Origin: Paenibacillus whitsoniae
Lineage (GTDB): Bacteria; Bacillota; Bacilli; Paenibacillales; NBRC-103111
Length of the DNA: 64,000 bases
NCBI RefSeq assembly: GCF_003955665.1
Contig: NZ_RXHU01000042.1
Location: forward strand, 1 to 64,000
Reading direction: 5' to 3'
The notes beneath the pieces were generated by a model. It saw only the letters and a list, made by a program, of their open reading frames with translations, ran no database searches and was not told where the DNA came from. Below are positions 7,912 through 16,733 of this stretch, in pieces. Position 1 is the stretch's first letter. Every line of letters starts with the position of its first letter. A program made the position numbers and the translations under genes.

Positions 7912-8871
7912 ATGAATACGCTGGACCAAGATTTGCCGCTTGTCCCCGCCGCTGAGCCCGCTGCTGCCATTCGGCGGAACCTGAAGACGAAGTCTACTCA
8001 GCTTTGGAAAGAGACGCTGCTTGGCTACTTCTTCTTAGCTCCTTCTTTGGCGCTATTCCTTGTATTTCTCTTTTATCCGCTTCTGCAATCGCTCTATCTA
8101 AGCGTGCATGAGACGGATCCGCGCGGCCGGGTGGCCGGCTATGTCGGCTTCGATAACTTTATCGATATATTCACATCGGCGAAGTTTTATAAAAGCCTGG
8201 AAGTCACAGGGCTGTTCACGCTGCTGACCGTCCCTACCGGCATCGCGCTTTCCCTGCTGCTTGCGGCCCTGACGCATAACCGACTGCGCGGCATGCGCGT
8301 ATTTCAATTCATTTTCTCCTTGCCTGTCGTCCTGTCGGTCAGTACTTCCGCCGTCATCTGGATGATGCTCTACCATCCGAGCGTCGGGATGATCAACTAC
8401 CTGCTCAGCCTGATCGGCATGCAGCCCGTCGCCTGGCTGACCGATCCGAAATGGGCGCTACTCTCCGTGTCCGTCATGACGATTTGGATGAATCTCGGCT
8501 TTACGTACATCGTCCTGCTCAGCGGGCTGCAAAATATCTCCGACGATATGTACGACAGTGCTAAAATCGATGGCGCCGGGCCTTTCCGCACCTTCGTGCA
8601 GGTCGTGATGCCTTTGCTGTCGCCGACGGTTTTCTTCGTCACGATCGTTTCCATGATCAACGCCTTTCAATCGTTCGGCCAAATTAACATTTTGACCAAG
8701 GGCGGTCCGGTTGACGCAACGAATGTACTCGTCTATTCGATCTATCAGGATGCCTTCATCAACTTCCGGTTCGGCACAGGCAGCGCGCAGGCTCTCGTGC
8801 TATTCACCTTGATTCTGATCCTAACCTTCGTTCAATTCAAAGCATTTGAAAGGAATGTCCATTACCAATGA
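7912..8871 (+). CDS. ugpA: sn-glycerol-3-phosphate ABC transporter permease UgpA
   Basis: A 319-residue inner-membrane permease of the MalF/UgpA type with six predicted membrane segments, the first at about residues 40-60 (LGYFFLAPSLALFLVFLFY). The cytoplasmic EAA loop that docks the ATPase is YDSAKIDGAGPFRTFVQVVM near 220. The start is the ATG at 7912 with GGAGGT 5 bases upstream. It overlaps ugpE by 4 bases (ATGA). The Ugp assignment rests on the strongly UgpB-like binding protein and on the divergent glpQ. A possible promoter is TTAACA (7838-7843) with TATATG 18 bases on. Confidence 0.85.
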   Translation: MNTLDQDLPLVPAAEPAAAIRRNLKTKSTQLWKETLLGYFFLAPSLALFLVFLFYPLLQSLYLSVHETDPRGRVAGYVGFDNFIDIFTSAKFYKSLEVTGLFTLLTVPTGIALSLLLAALTHNRLRGMRVFQFIFSLPVVLSVSTSAVIWMMLYHPSVGMINYLLSLIGMQPVAWLTDPKWALLSVSVMTIWMNLGFTYIVLLSGLQNISDDMYDSAKIDGAGPFRTFVQVVMPLLSPTVFFVTIVSMINAFQSFGQINILTKGGPVDATNVLVYSIYQDAFINFRFGTGSAQALVLFTLILILTFVQFKAFERNVHYQ

Positions 8872-9689
8872 TCACTCGACTGCAAAATACGGTTATCTAT
8901 GTGGTGTTGACGATTTTTGCGGCCTTGATTCTTTATCCGCTCTTCTATGCGTTCTCGGCCTCCTTCATGACGCCGGCGGAAGCGTCTGTGTATCCGCCGC
9001 GCTTTTGGCCAAGCAGTCTTTATCTCGGCAGTTTTGAGGCCGTATTTAAGCTCGTTCCGATCGAAACGTTCATCAAAAACAGCTTGGTCGTTTCGCTCAT
9101 CATCATGGTCGGACAACTGATCACCGCCAGCATGGCGGCTTATGCTTTTGCGAATATTCGGTTTAAAGGCAAAGCGCTGTTCTTCGCCCTGTTCATGGCG
9201 ACGATGATGATTCCGTGGGAAGTTACAATGATTCCAAACTACTTGACCGTTCGCAAATGGGGCTGGCTTGACAGCCTGCAAGGTCTAACTGTGCCGTTCC
9301 TGGCCTCGGCGTTCGGCACTTTCTTGCTGCGCCAGTTTTTCCTGCAGCTGCCCCGCGAGCTGTTCGAAGCGTCGAAAATCGACGGCTGCGGTCATATCCG
9401 CTATTTTATCCGCATCGTCCTGCCGCTGTCGCGTCCGGCGCTCGCCACCCTTGCCGTCTATGCGTTCTTAAATTCGTGGAACATGTACCTATGGCCGCTG
9501 CTGATTACGAACAGCGAGAATATGCGAACCGTCCAAATCGGGATTGCTATGCTGCAATTTGAAGAGCTTACGGTGTGGAACCTCGTTCTGGCCGGGGTCA
9601 CCCTCGTGCTGCTGCCTTCGCTCCTGCTTTTAGTGCTAGGCCTCAAACAGCTTGTTCGCGGACTCACCGCAGGCAGCGTCAAAGGCTGA
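8868..9689 (+). CDS. ugpE: sn-glycerol-3-phosphate ABC transporter permease UgpE
   Basis: A 273-residue permease of the MalG/UgpE type, partner of UgpA. Six hydrophobic segments are visible, beginning at residues 9-29. The EAA loop (FEASKIDGCGHIRYFIRIVL) lies near residue 170. The start codon overlaps the ugpA stop, so both subunits are made in step. No ATPase gene follows; the third gene is the binding protein, so energy must come from an ATPase encoded elsewhere. Confidence 0.85.
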   Translation: MITRLQNTVIYVVLTIFAALILYPLFYAFSASFMTPAEASVYPPRFWPSSLYLGSFEAVFKLVPIETFIKNSLVVSLIIMVGQLITASMAAYAFANIRFKGKALFFALFMATMMIPWEVTMIPNYLTVRKWGWLDSLQGLTVPFLASAFGTFLLRQFFLQLPRELFEASKIDGCGHIRYFIRIVLPLSRPALATLAVYAFLNSWNMYLWPLLITNSENMRTVQIGIAMLQFEELTVWNLVLAGVTLVLLPSLLLLVLGLKQLVRGLTAGSVKG

Positions 9690-9776
9690 TCTACCTGTTG
9701 GCGCCTTGTTCCGAGCTTCGTATCGGAGCAGTTGACCATATAAATTTTATAGAAAACAAGGGAGAGAAACCAAGCA

Positions 9777-11165
9777 ATGAAAACGTTGAAAATGAGAAGT
9801 TCGGCCATCGCCATGACCGCTCTTGCCCTCCTGCTGACCTCCGCATGCGGGAAAGCCGATACAACGGCCACATCGACTTCCGCCTCCACAGCTCCGGCTG
9901 CCAGCCCTGCAGCTGCGTCCACGAAGCCGGCCGAGCCTGTGAAAGTGATTTGGTGGCACTCCATGAGCGGTGAGCTCGGCAAAGCCATCGACAAGCTCGT
10001 TGCCGACTTCAATGCATCCCATAAAGATGTGCAGGTTGAAGCCGTTTTCCAAGGCACCTATGACGAGAGCTTGAATAAAATGAAAGCCTCCATGGATACG
10101 AAAAACGGCCCTTCCCTCATCCAAGTGTATGAGATCGGCAGCCGTTTCATGATCGACTCTAAAGCGATCACCCCGATGCAAACCTTTATCGATGCGGATA
10201 AATACGATGTTTCTCAGCTTGAAGAGAATATTCTGAACTACTACCGTGTCGACAATAAGCTTTACTCGATGCCGTTCAACACGTCCAACCCGATCCTTTA
10301 CTACAACAAGGATATGTTCAAAGCTGCAGGCCTTGATCCCGAGAAACCGCCGACGACGTATGACGAAGTCGCCAAAGCGGCGCAAGCGCTTAGCAAAGAC
10401 GGCAAGTCCGGCGCGTCCTTCGCCATCTACGGCTGGTTCATGGAGCAATTCTTTGCGAACCAAGGTGCAGAATACTTGAACAACGGTAACGGCCGCACGT
10501 CCCCTGCGACGGAATCCCAGGTTAATGCTGATGCTGGCGTCAAAACACTCGAGTGGTGGAAGCAGATGGTGGACAACAAATCCGCAGCCAACCTTGGCCG
10601 TAAAACAGATGATACGAAAAAAGCGTTCCTCGCCGGCCAAGTCGCGATGACGCTGGATTCCACCGCTTCCCTGCGCGGCATCGTCAGCGGCGCGGAAGGC
10701 AAATTCCAAGTCGGCACCGCCTACCTGCCGAAGCCTGCAGGTGCCGGAGAGGGCGGCGTTGTTGTCGGCGGCGCGAGCTTGTACATCCTGAACAACAAAA
10801 CCGAAGCGGAGCAAAAAGGCGCTTGGGAATTTATCAAGTACCTGACAACGCCGGACGTGCAAGCTTACTGGTCCGTCAACACGGGCTACTTCCCGATCAC
10901 GAAAAAAGCGTATGACGAGCAGTTGATGAAAGACAACCTTGTGAAGTATCCGCAATTCAAAACAGCGATTGATCAACTGCACGCTACCAAAGCGAACAAA
11001 GCGACGCAAGGCGCGGTTATGGGCGTATTCCCGGAAGCTCGCCAAATCGTTGAAGGCGCAATTGAAGAAACGCTGGCCGGCAAGAAAGCGCCGAAAGATG
11101 CGCTGGACGCCGCAGCGAAAAGCATTTCCGAGAAATTGGCAACGTACAATAAGACGGTGAAATAA
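9777..11165 (+). CDS. ugpB: sn-glycerol-3-phosphate-binding lipoprotein UgpB
   Basis: A 462-residue extracellular substrate-binding lipoprotein. The signal peptide ends in the lipobox LTSAC at residues 20-24, followed by a Thr/Ser/Ala/Pro linker to about 55. The mature start (VIWWHSMSGELGKAIDKLV) and LIQVYEIGSRFMIDSKAI near 120 follow E. coli UgpB closely, as does the tripeptide YNK before the hinge. It would capture glycerol-3-phosphate or glycerophosphodiesters and deliver them to UgpA/UgpE. It is the last gene of the unit and is followed by a strong terminator. Confidence 0.85.
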   Translation: MKTLKMRSSAIAMTALALLLTSACGKADTTATSTSASTAPAASPAAASTKPAEPVKVIWWHSMSGELGKAIDKLVADFNASHKDVQVEAVFQGTYDESLNKMKASMDTKNGPSLIQVYEIGSRFMIDSKAITPMQTFIDADKYDVSQLEENILNYYRVDNKLYSMPFNTSNPILYYNKDMFKAAGLDPEKPPTTYDEVAKAAQALSKDGKSGASFAIYGWFMEQFFANQGAEYLNNGNGRTSPATESQVNADAGVKTLEWWKQMVDNKSAANLGRKTDDTKKAFLAGQVAMTLDSTASLRGIVSGAEGKFQVGTAYLPKPAGAGEGGVVVGGASLYILNNKTEAEQKGAWEFIKYLTTPDVQAYWSVNTGYFPITKKAYDEQLMKDNLVKYPQFKTAIDQLHATKANKATQGAVMGVFPEARQIVEGAIEETLAGKKAPKDALDAAAKSISEKLATYNKTVK

Positions 11166-11186
11166 TTTACTTTCCGATATCCGAAT

Positions 11187-11230
11187 AAAAGGTGTCTCCA
11201 GCCATGTGCATGGCCTGGGGACACCTTTTT
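11187..11230 (+). terminator. Terminator of ugpAEB
   Basis: A long hairpin with arms AAAAGGTGTC and GACACCTTTT plus further inner pairs (CCA/TGG, CCAT/ATGG), followed by a T-run. It is 20 bases beyond the ugpB stop and is near-symmetrical. Confidence 0.9.
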
Positions 11231-11344
11231 CATTGACACAGCCTGGTCCAGTTCCTGGATAACTTTGCTTCCTACCGGCACCCCGTTCGAAAGCCCTGAT
11301 GCCTACTGCTCCTCAATCAAACGGGATAGGGTGAGATGCGCTCT

Positions 11345-12961
11345 CTACTTCTTATTCAGCTTCTCGTAAATCGCTTTCCCTTCCTTCTCAAACCAATCCT
11401 GCGAGGCTTTCAGGACATCCTGCCTGCCAGCGGCATCCGCCTTCTTGAAATACTCATCCACAGCGGTAAGCGGCAGCGCGCCGTTAATGATTTTGGCTAC
11501 GTACTCATTGCGCAGGTCGATGAGGGCTCTGCCTTTGGCAAGCTCAGCATCCGTTTGCGGGCGATACTGGTTAATGTTGAAGGCCGTCATCTGCGGTCCT
11601 GCCTGCGCATAGCTTTTCATCGCCGGCTCATATCCGCCTAAGATCGCATTCGGGAGCCAGATATCCGGGGAGTTCCACATTCTGTAGTACAGTTTATAAA
11701 TGATTTGGTCATAGGCGGGCTTCTTAGGCGTCAATACGTTATTGACCATCTCATAGTGGACACCTTCTTTGCCGTAATTCACAAATTTCTGCAACTCTTT
11801 ATCTTTTAAGTAAGCATTCAATAAATCAACGGCTTCGTTTGCATTTTTAGCGTTTTTCGGAATGATGTAGAAGTTGGATACCGGCGCCGGCATGGAGTAT
11901 CCTTTCAGTCCGTTAGCGCCTTCCACAATAGGCAGATAGCTAAGCTTGGCATTCGGATCGGTTTTGTTCAAGCTTGCCAGATAGGTAACCGGATCCCAGT
12001 ACCCCGTGTAGGTCGAAGCGGCCTTGCCCGACGTTATTTTTTCCGTGACCTGCTGCGATTTATTAAACAAATACTCGTTATCGATGAGGCCCTCTTTATA
12101 AAGCTTGTTCAAGTAGGTGAGCATATCCTTGAGATAGACGTCCTGGGCATCCACCAGCTTGCCGTCCTTCACAATAAAGGGCACAGCCAAATTCGTGATG
12201 CCGGACATGCCGAATGCTGCTGTAATGACATCCAAACCGTCTAACGGATTGCCATTATTTCCTGCCGCAGCAACGTAAGGAATCGTTCCTTTCCCGCTGG
12301 GATCTTTCTCCTTCATGGTTTTAAGAAAGGTGTACAGCTCATCCAGGTTTTTCGGCGCCTTGAGTCCCAGCTTATCCATCCAATCTTGACGGGCCAAGAA
12401 CCCGGAGCCGAGGTCTACATTTTCATACTTGGAATACGGGGGAACCGGGATCGCCATCTTTTTGCCTTCCACAGTCACCGCCGTCCAGGCATTATCTGTG
12501 GTTGCTTTACTGACCTCACTGCCGTATTGCTGGATCAGCGAATCAACCGGCATGAGCGCACCTTGTGCACTGAATCTTTTAAAAATCGTCAAATCGTTCG
12601 TATAAATGAGATCATAGACCTCCCCCGAAGCGAACATCAAGTTGTAGGTGTCGAGCTGATTGGCCGCGGGAATGACGTTCCATTCAATATTCGTGTACCC
12701 GGTTTTCTCTTTAATCGCATTCAGGAATTGATTCTCATTCGCACTAGCCCCCTGCTCGAAGCCTTTGACACCGGCATTATCGGGCACTGCGATTCGAATC
12801 TTAGCCGCCTTATTCAGCTTAGCCCCTTGCGCTGGCGCCGCTGTCCCTGCTGCACTCTGCGCCGGCTTCTCCGTTTCCTTGCTGCATCCGGCTAGTATCA
12901 TGCTAGCTGTAATCGCTACGATTAAGCCGGACGTCATCCCTACTTTTAATCTCTTCTGCAT
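11345..12961 (-). CDS. Lpl/YtcQ-type oligosaccharide-binding lipoprotein
   Basis: A 538-residue family 1 extracellular solute-binding protein of the long LplA/YtcQ kind. The start is the ATG at 12961 with GGAGGGG 7 bases upstream; the earlier in-frame ATG overlaps that ribosome site. The signal peptide ends at the lipobox MILAGC (Cys near residue 26), followed by an Ala/Pro linker. It is the last gene of a permease-permease-binding-protein operon, the same set as lplB-lplC-lplA or yteP-ytcP-ytcQ in B. subtilis, which import pectin or hemicellulose oligosaccharides. The substrate here is probably a product of the large hydrolase at 17943-22523. Confidence 0.85.
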   Translation of the reverse strand: MQKRLKVGMTSGLIVAITASMILAGCSKETEKPAQSAAGTAAPAQGAKLNKAAKIRIAVPDNAGVKGFEQGASANENQFLNAIKEKTGYTNIEWNVIPAANQLDTYNLMFASGEVYDLIYTNDLTIFKRFSAQGALMPVDSLIQQYGSEVSKATTDNAWTAVTVEGKKMAIPVPPYSKYENVDLGSGFLARQDWMDKLGLKAPKNLDELYTFLKTMKEKDPSGKGTIPYVAAAGNNGNPLDGLDVITAAFGMSGITNLAVPFIVKDGKLVDAQDVYLKDMLTYLNKLYKEGLIDNEYLFNKSQQVTEKITSGKAASTYTGYWDPVTYLASLNKTDPNAKLSYLPIVEGANGLKGYSMPAPVSNFYIIPKNAKNANEAVDLLNAYLKDKELQKFVNYGKEGVHYEMVNNVLTPKKPAYDQIIYKLYYRMWNSPDIWLPNAILGGYEPAMKSYAQAGPQMTAFNINQYRPQTDAELAKGRALIDLRNEYVAKIINGALPLTAVDEYFKKADAAGRQDVLKASQDWFEKEGKAIYEKLNKK

Positions 12962-12984
12962 CTTTTTCCCCTCCATATATTGAG

Positions 12985-13860
12985 CTATTGCTTAACAGCA
13001 CCTAGCGTCAAGCCGGTAACAAAGTACTTTTGTAAAAATGGATACACAAGTAAAATCGGAATCGCAGATACGAAAATGGCTGCAGCGCGGAACGTCTCCG
13101 AAGCAATGTTGGCTAGCTGCTCGGGATTTTCCATGTTATTTTTATTTGCTGCGGCAACGACGTTTTGTAAAAATAAGGGCAGCACCTGGACATCCTTTTT
13201 CGTTAAATACATCAAAGGCTCCATATAATTATTCCAAATGCTTACGGCGCTGAAAATCGCGATTGTCGCCAACAGCGGCTTGGAAATCGGCAGCATGATG
13301 CGAAAGAGAACGGTGAGGTTGCCGGCGCCGTCGATTCTGGCGGATTCTTCTAAACTGTGCGGCAGCGACTCGAAATAATTGCGAACAAGTATCAGATTGA
13401 ATGCGCTTACCATTCCAGGAATAACTAGCACGCCCAGATGATTGATTAATCCTGTTTCTTTCATGACCAGATAGGTCGGAATCATGCCGCCGTTAAACAA
13501 CATGGTGAACACATACAGAACATTGATGGTCTTGCGTCCCACTAAATCGCCCTTGGCAATCGCATAGCCTACACAAGCCGTGAAAAAGACCTGAACCGCG
13601 GTGCCGCAGGCGGCAACCATGACGCTATTTCGGAAGGCTGTACGAAAATCCGCACCTGACAGCAACACTTGATACGCTTTGAGTTGAAAGCCCTTCGGCC
13701 ATAAGCTCACTTGCCCGCTCACGACATAAGCCTCCTCGCTCACGGATTTTGCCAGCAAGGTCAGGAAAGGCAGCAGGCACAGCAGGCCAATCGCCAGCAA
13801 GATGATGTAATTACACACCGTAAACACTTTTTCCCCGGTTGACAGCCTATGATAAGACAA
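12985..13860 (-). CDS. LplC/YtcP-type sugar ABC transporter permease
   Basis: A 291-residue permease with six membrane segments (first ICNYIILLAIGLLCLLPFLTL-like stretch at residues 14-36) and an EAA loop (LEESARIDGAGNLTVLFRIM) near residue 195. The start is a TTG at 13860, supported by AGAGGAGG 8 bases upstream. It ends with GLTLGAVKQ, the usual LplC ending. It follows the LplB-type permease by 22 bases. Confidence 0.85.
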   Translation of the reverse strand: MSYHRLSTGEKVFTVCNYIILLAIGLLCLLPFLTLLAKSVSEEAYVVSGQVSLWPKGFQLKAYQVLLSGADFRTAFRNSVMVAACGTAVQVFFTACVGYAIAKGDLVGRKTINVLYVFTMLFNGGMIPTYLVMKETGLINHLGVLVIPGMVSAFNLILVRNYFESLPHSLEESARIDGAGNLTVLFRIMLPISKPLLATIAIFSAVSIWNNYMEPLMYLTKKDVQVLPLFLQNVVAAANKNNMENPEQLANIASETFRAAAIFVSAIPILLVYPFLQKYFVTGLTLGAVKQ

Positions 13861-13882
13861 TTTTCATTCCTCCTCTGCGCCG

Positions 13883-14851
13883 TTACCAGATGCCTCTGTC
13901 TGAGTATTTTCGGCTTACTTTGTTCGCGATTATCATCAGGGTAAATCCTATGGAGGATATGAACAGCCCGACCGCCGTTGTATAGCTGTAACTGCCGTTT
14001 TGAATCCCTTCGCGATACACATAAGTACCGATAATATCTCCAACGCCGTACACCAGCGGATTATAGAGTAACAGCACCTGCTCCGTATCACTGCCCAGTA
14101 GACTGGATACGCGAAGAATAATAATGAAGACGATCGTACTTGAAATACCCGGAAGCGTGATGTGCCACGTTTGCCGCCATTTCCCTGCGCCGTCCACACT
14201 GGAGGCCGCATACAGATCCGGATCAATGGATGTCAAAGCCGCTAAGTAGATGATGGCGCTCCATCCGGTTTCCTTCCAAGCGGTTGAAGCCACAAGCACA
14301 CTTCGGAAGTAGCTGTCGTCCCCCAGGAAGGTGATCGGGGAAAACCCCGCAGCTTTAATGACGGTGTTAACGACACCAGTGCTAGGCGAGAGAATATCGA
14401 CGAAAATGCCGGCGATCACAACCCAGGATAGAAAATGCGGAAGGTACGTGAGCGTTTGCGTCAATCGCTTGACGAAGCCTTTGCGAACTTCATTCAGCAG
14501 CAGCGCCAGAATAATCGGCAGCGGAAACTGAAACAAAAACTTGAACAAATTGATCAGAAGGGTATTGCTTAGAACGCTGAAAAACTTTGGATCGGACAAC
14601 AAAGTTCGAAAATGAGCCAACCCCACCCACTTACTGTCCAGAATGCCGTCAAACACCCGGTAGTTCTTAAATGCAATGATGATCCCGAGCATCGGGACAT
14701 AACTATAAATCAGAAGCACCAATAGCGGAATCGAGATCAGTACATAAATATCCCAATTACGAACGATTCTGCGCCATAAGCGATTTTTTTGCTTCGGGAT
14801 CACCTCTGCATCCAAAGACCTGGCCGTGTAGGGTGTCGTTATCTGTGCCAT
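13883..14851 (-). CDS. LplB/YteP-type sugar ABC transporter permease
   Basis: A 322-residue permease, first gene of the importer operon. A cytoplasmic N-terminus of about 35 residues precedes six membrane segments. The family hallmark MLGIIIAFKNYRVFDGI follows the first segment, and the EAA loop (YAASSVDGAGKWRQTWHITL) is near residue 210. A GAGGTGATGGC ribosome site precedes the ATG. The promoter lies in the 91-base gap after yesM and contains the 32-bp element shared with the giant hydrolase gene, so YesN control is likely. Confidence 0.85.
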   Translation of the reverse strand: MAQITTPYTARSLDAEVIPKQKNRLWRRIVRNWDIYVLISIPLLVLLIYSYVPMLGIIIAFKNYRVFDGILDSKWVGLAHFRTLLSDPKFFSVLSNTLLINLFKFLFQFPLPIILALLLNEVRKGFVKRLTQTLTYLPHFLSWVVIAGIFVDILSPSTGVVNTVIKAAGFSPITFLGDDSYFRSVLVASTAWKETGWSAIIYLAALTSIDPDLYAASSVDGAGKWRQTWHITLPGISSTIVFIIILRVSSLLGSDTEQVLLLYNPLVYGVGDIIGTYVYREGIQNGSYSYTTAVGLFISSIGFTLMIIANKVSRKYSDRGIW

Positions 14852-14910
14852 GCCATCACCTCAGCTCCTTGTTGGTATATTCTAATATTACGAAAAGGAG
14901 CCTTTCAGCC

Positions 14911-14942
14911 ACAACTGGACAGAAGTAAGATATCTCTGACAA
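14911..14942 (-). promoter_or_regulatory. Putative YesN-binding element at the importer promoter
   Basis: Read leftward, this 32-bp stretch begins TTGTCAGAGATATC and ends TTCTGTCCAGTTGT, with two TGTC half-sites exactly 20 bp apart. It matches 27 of 32 positions of the element at 22627-22658. A TAATAT -10 candidate starts 20 bases past its end, so its last bases overlap the -35 position, as expected for an activator site. It begins directly after the yesM-type stop codon. Confidence 0.65.
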
Positions 14943-16733
14943 TCATACGGATTCTAGGCTTTTTGCCGTCACTTTCAAGCGGGCAACTGCCCGGCACCCC
15001 AATCCTGGTTTACTGTCAAAATAAAGACCGCAATCCTTGCCATAATACACTTGGATACGTTGATGAACGTTCTTGACCCCGTAGCCTCTCGTCTCCATCT
15101 CAAACAACCGCTGCAATTTGTCTTCGGCTATGCCGACACCGTCGTCAACCACCTCAAACAGCAGATAGCTTTCCTCGCGATAGGCGCGAATCCTAATCGT
15201 CCCAGCTTTCCCCGGCTTAGGCCTAATCCCGTGCACAACTGCATTTTCAACGAGCGGCTGTAAAATCATCTTAATAATCGGGAATTCTTCAATGCCTTCC
15301 TCGATCTCCGTGATAACCTGTATCGCCCCGCGATAGCGGACGTTGATGATTTCCATATACTTGCTGACTTCCAGCACTTCCTCAGCCACCCGGATATGCT
15401 CTTTGCCTTCGTTCAAGCTAAGCCGTAAGAACTTGGCCAAGGCTTCCGTTACCTCAGCGATCTCCTTGGCCTCTATGCGCAGAGCGCTCCAATGAATAAT
15501 ATCTAATGTGTTATACAAAAAATGCGGATTAATTTGCGCATACAGCAGCTTCATTTCCGTCTCTTGCTTGGAAATCTGGGCTTGATACACCTCTTCAATG
15601 AGGGCCTTAATCTGCCTGCTCATCTTATTAAAGGAGCGCTGGAGCCTGGCATATTCGTCGTTCCCGCGAATATTATTTTCTGTTTCGAAGCTTCCCATCT
15701 CGGCGCGTTTGATCAATTGTACGAGCTTTTTCAACCGTTTCGTAATGCTTCCCGAAATAAAGAAGGCCGTTATAATGGCAATAATGGACACCACACCCGC
15801 CAACGCGAGCATGAAATTCTGAATCCATCGGCTGTTCATCCCCAAATGCTTCTTGGTCATCAGCAGCGCAATCTGCCAATTCAGCCCGCTTACTTTGCTA
15901 TATGCAGCATAATTCGAGCCGCTCCCCGGGCCAAAGCTGACAATGCCTTCTTCATTCGAGGGCGGAGATTTGATATACAAGTCGGATAAACTTGTGCTAT
16001 TTGTTGTCAATTGATGGATGCCTATGCGCCCGTCTGGCGACATCACGACTTTCTCCGCGCCGGCTGGAAGCTGAATATCGTTGAGAATGTTCCAAATGAA
16101 CTTTGCGTCCAGTTCCACCATAATGTAGCCGAGAACCGATTGAAATCGGTTAATATCTTTGATCTCTTTGATAAAGACTACCTCATCCGGCTGAACCAGG
16201 CTTAATTGACGGCCCTCCCCGCCATAGAACCAAGCTTCCTTTTTCTCTCCGGCCAGAAGCGGCTGTAGACCCGCCTCAAGCTGAAGCTGGTCTACACCGA
16301 AGAAATTGGGATTCGCCGCAACAAAAGCCGGATTGCCTTTCATATAGTAGCTCACCTTGAGTACATTGTTGATACCTACGTAGTTATTGACGTTTCGATT
16401 TAAAAGGTTGAAAAAATCAATGACTTCCGCAGAGGTCAGCGGGCGTTCCGATACCGTTCTCAGTATTTGCTGCACATCATAGTTACTTTGGGCCAAATTC
16501 GCAATGTTATAAGCCGATTCAATGCCGAAGGCGATATTTTTCTCGGCTTGCTTTAATGTTTCCAGATACGCCTTGCCGGTTTGCTCTACCACAGACTTGT
16601 GAATGGTGCTATAGGAGAAGTACACGAGAACAACAACCGGAATAATAATTAATATTAAATAGGAGATCACCAGCTTGGTGCGCAAATTAATATTGTAATA
16701 GAGGGCGCTCAGCTTACCGATCCATTGGCTCAT
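14943..16733 (-). CDS. YesM-type sensor histidine kinase
   Basis: A 596-residue membrane sensor. Membrane segment 1 (LVISYLILIIIPVVVLVYFS, about 20-40) and segment 2 (about 310-332) flank an extracellular sensor domain of about 270 residues; a HAMP region follows. The His_kinase motif LYAQINPHFLYNTLDIIHW is near 395, with the phospho-acceptor His before FLYN. A GHKL ATPase domain follows, with an N-box at LQPLVENAVVHGI and a G-box at VVDDGVGI. It overlaps the upstream regulator gene by 4 bases. It probably senses an oligosaccharide, possibly through the adjacent binding protein, and phosphorylates its partner. Confidence 0.9.
   Translation of the reverse strand: MSQWIGKLSALYYNINLRTKLVISYLILIIIPVVVLVYFSYSTIHKSVVEQTGKAYLETLKQAEKNIAFGIESAYNIANLAQSNYDVQQILRTVSERPLTSAEVIDFFNLLNRNVNNYVGINNVLKVSYYMKGNPAFVAANPNFFGVDQLQLEAGLQPLLAGEKKEAWFYGGEGRQLSLVQPDEVVFIKEIKDINRFQSVLGYIMVELDAKFIWNILNDIQLPAGAEKVVMSPDGRIGIHQLTTNSTSLSDLYIKSPPSNEEGIVSFGPGSGSNYAAYSKVSGLNWQIALLMTKKHLGMNSRWIQNFMLALAGVVSIIAIITAFFISGSITKRLKKLVQLIKRAEMGSFETENNIRGNDEYARLQRSFNKMSRQIKALIEEVYQAQISKQETEMKLLYAQINPHFLYNTLDIIHWSALRIEAKEIAEVTEALAKFLRLSLNEGKEHIRVAEEVLEVSKYMEIINVRYRGAIQVITEIEEGIEEFPIIKMILQPLVENAVVHGIRPKPGKAGTIRIRAYREESYLLFEVVDDGVGIAEDKLQRLFEMETRGYGVKNVHQRIQVYYGKDCGLYFDSKPGLGCRAVARLKVTAKSLESV

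Noticed and set aside
9747-11045. A 432-residue minus-strand frame opposite ugpB
   Set aside because: ugpB is strongly supported by its lipobox and UgpB motifs; the antisense frame has none.
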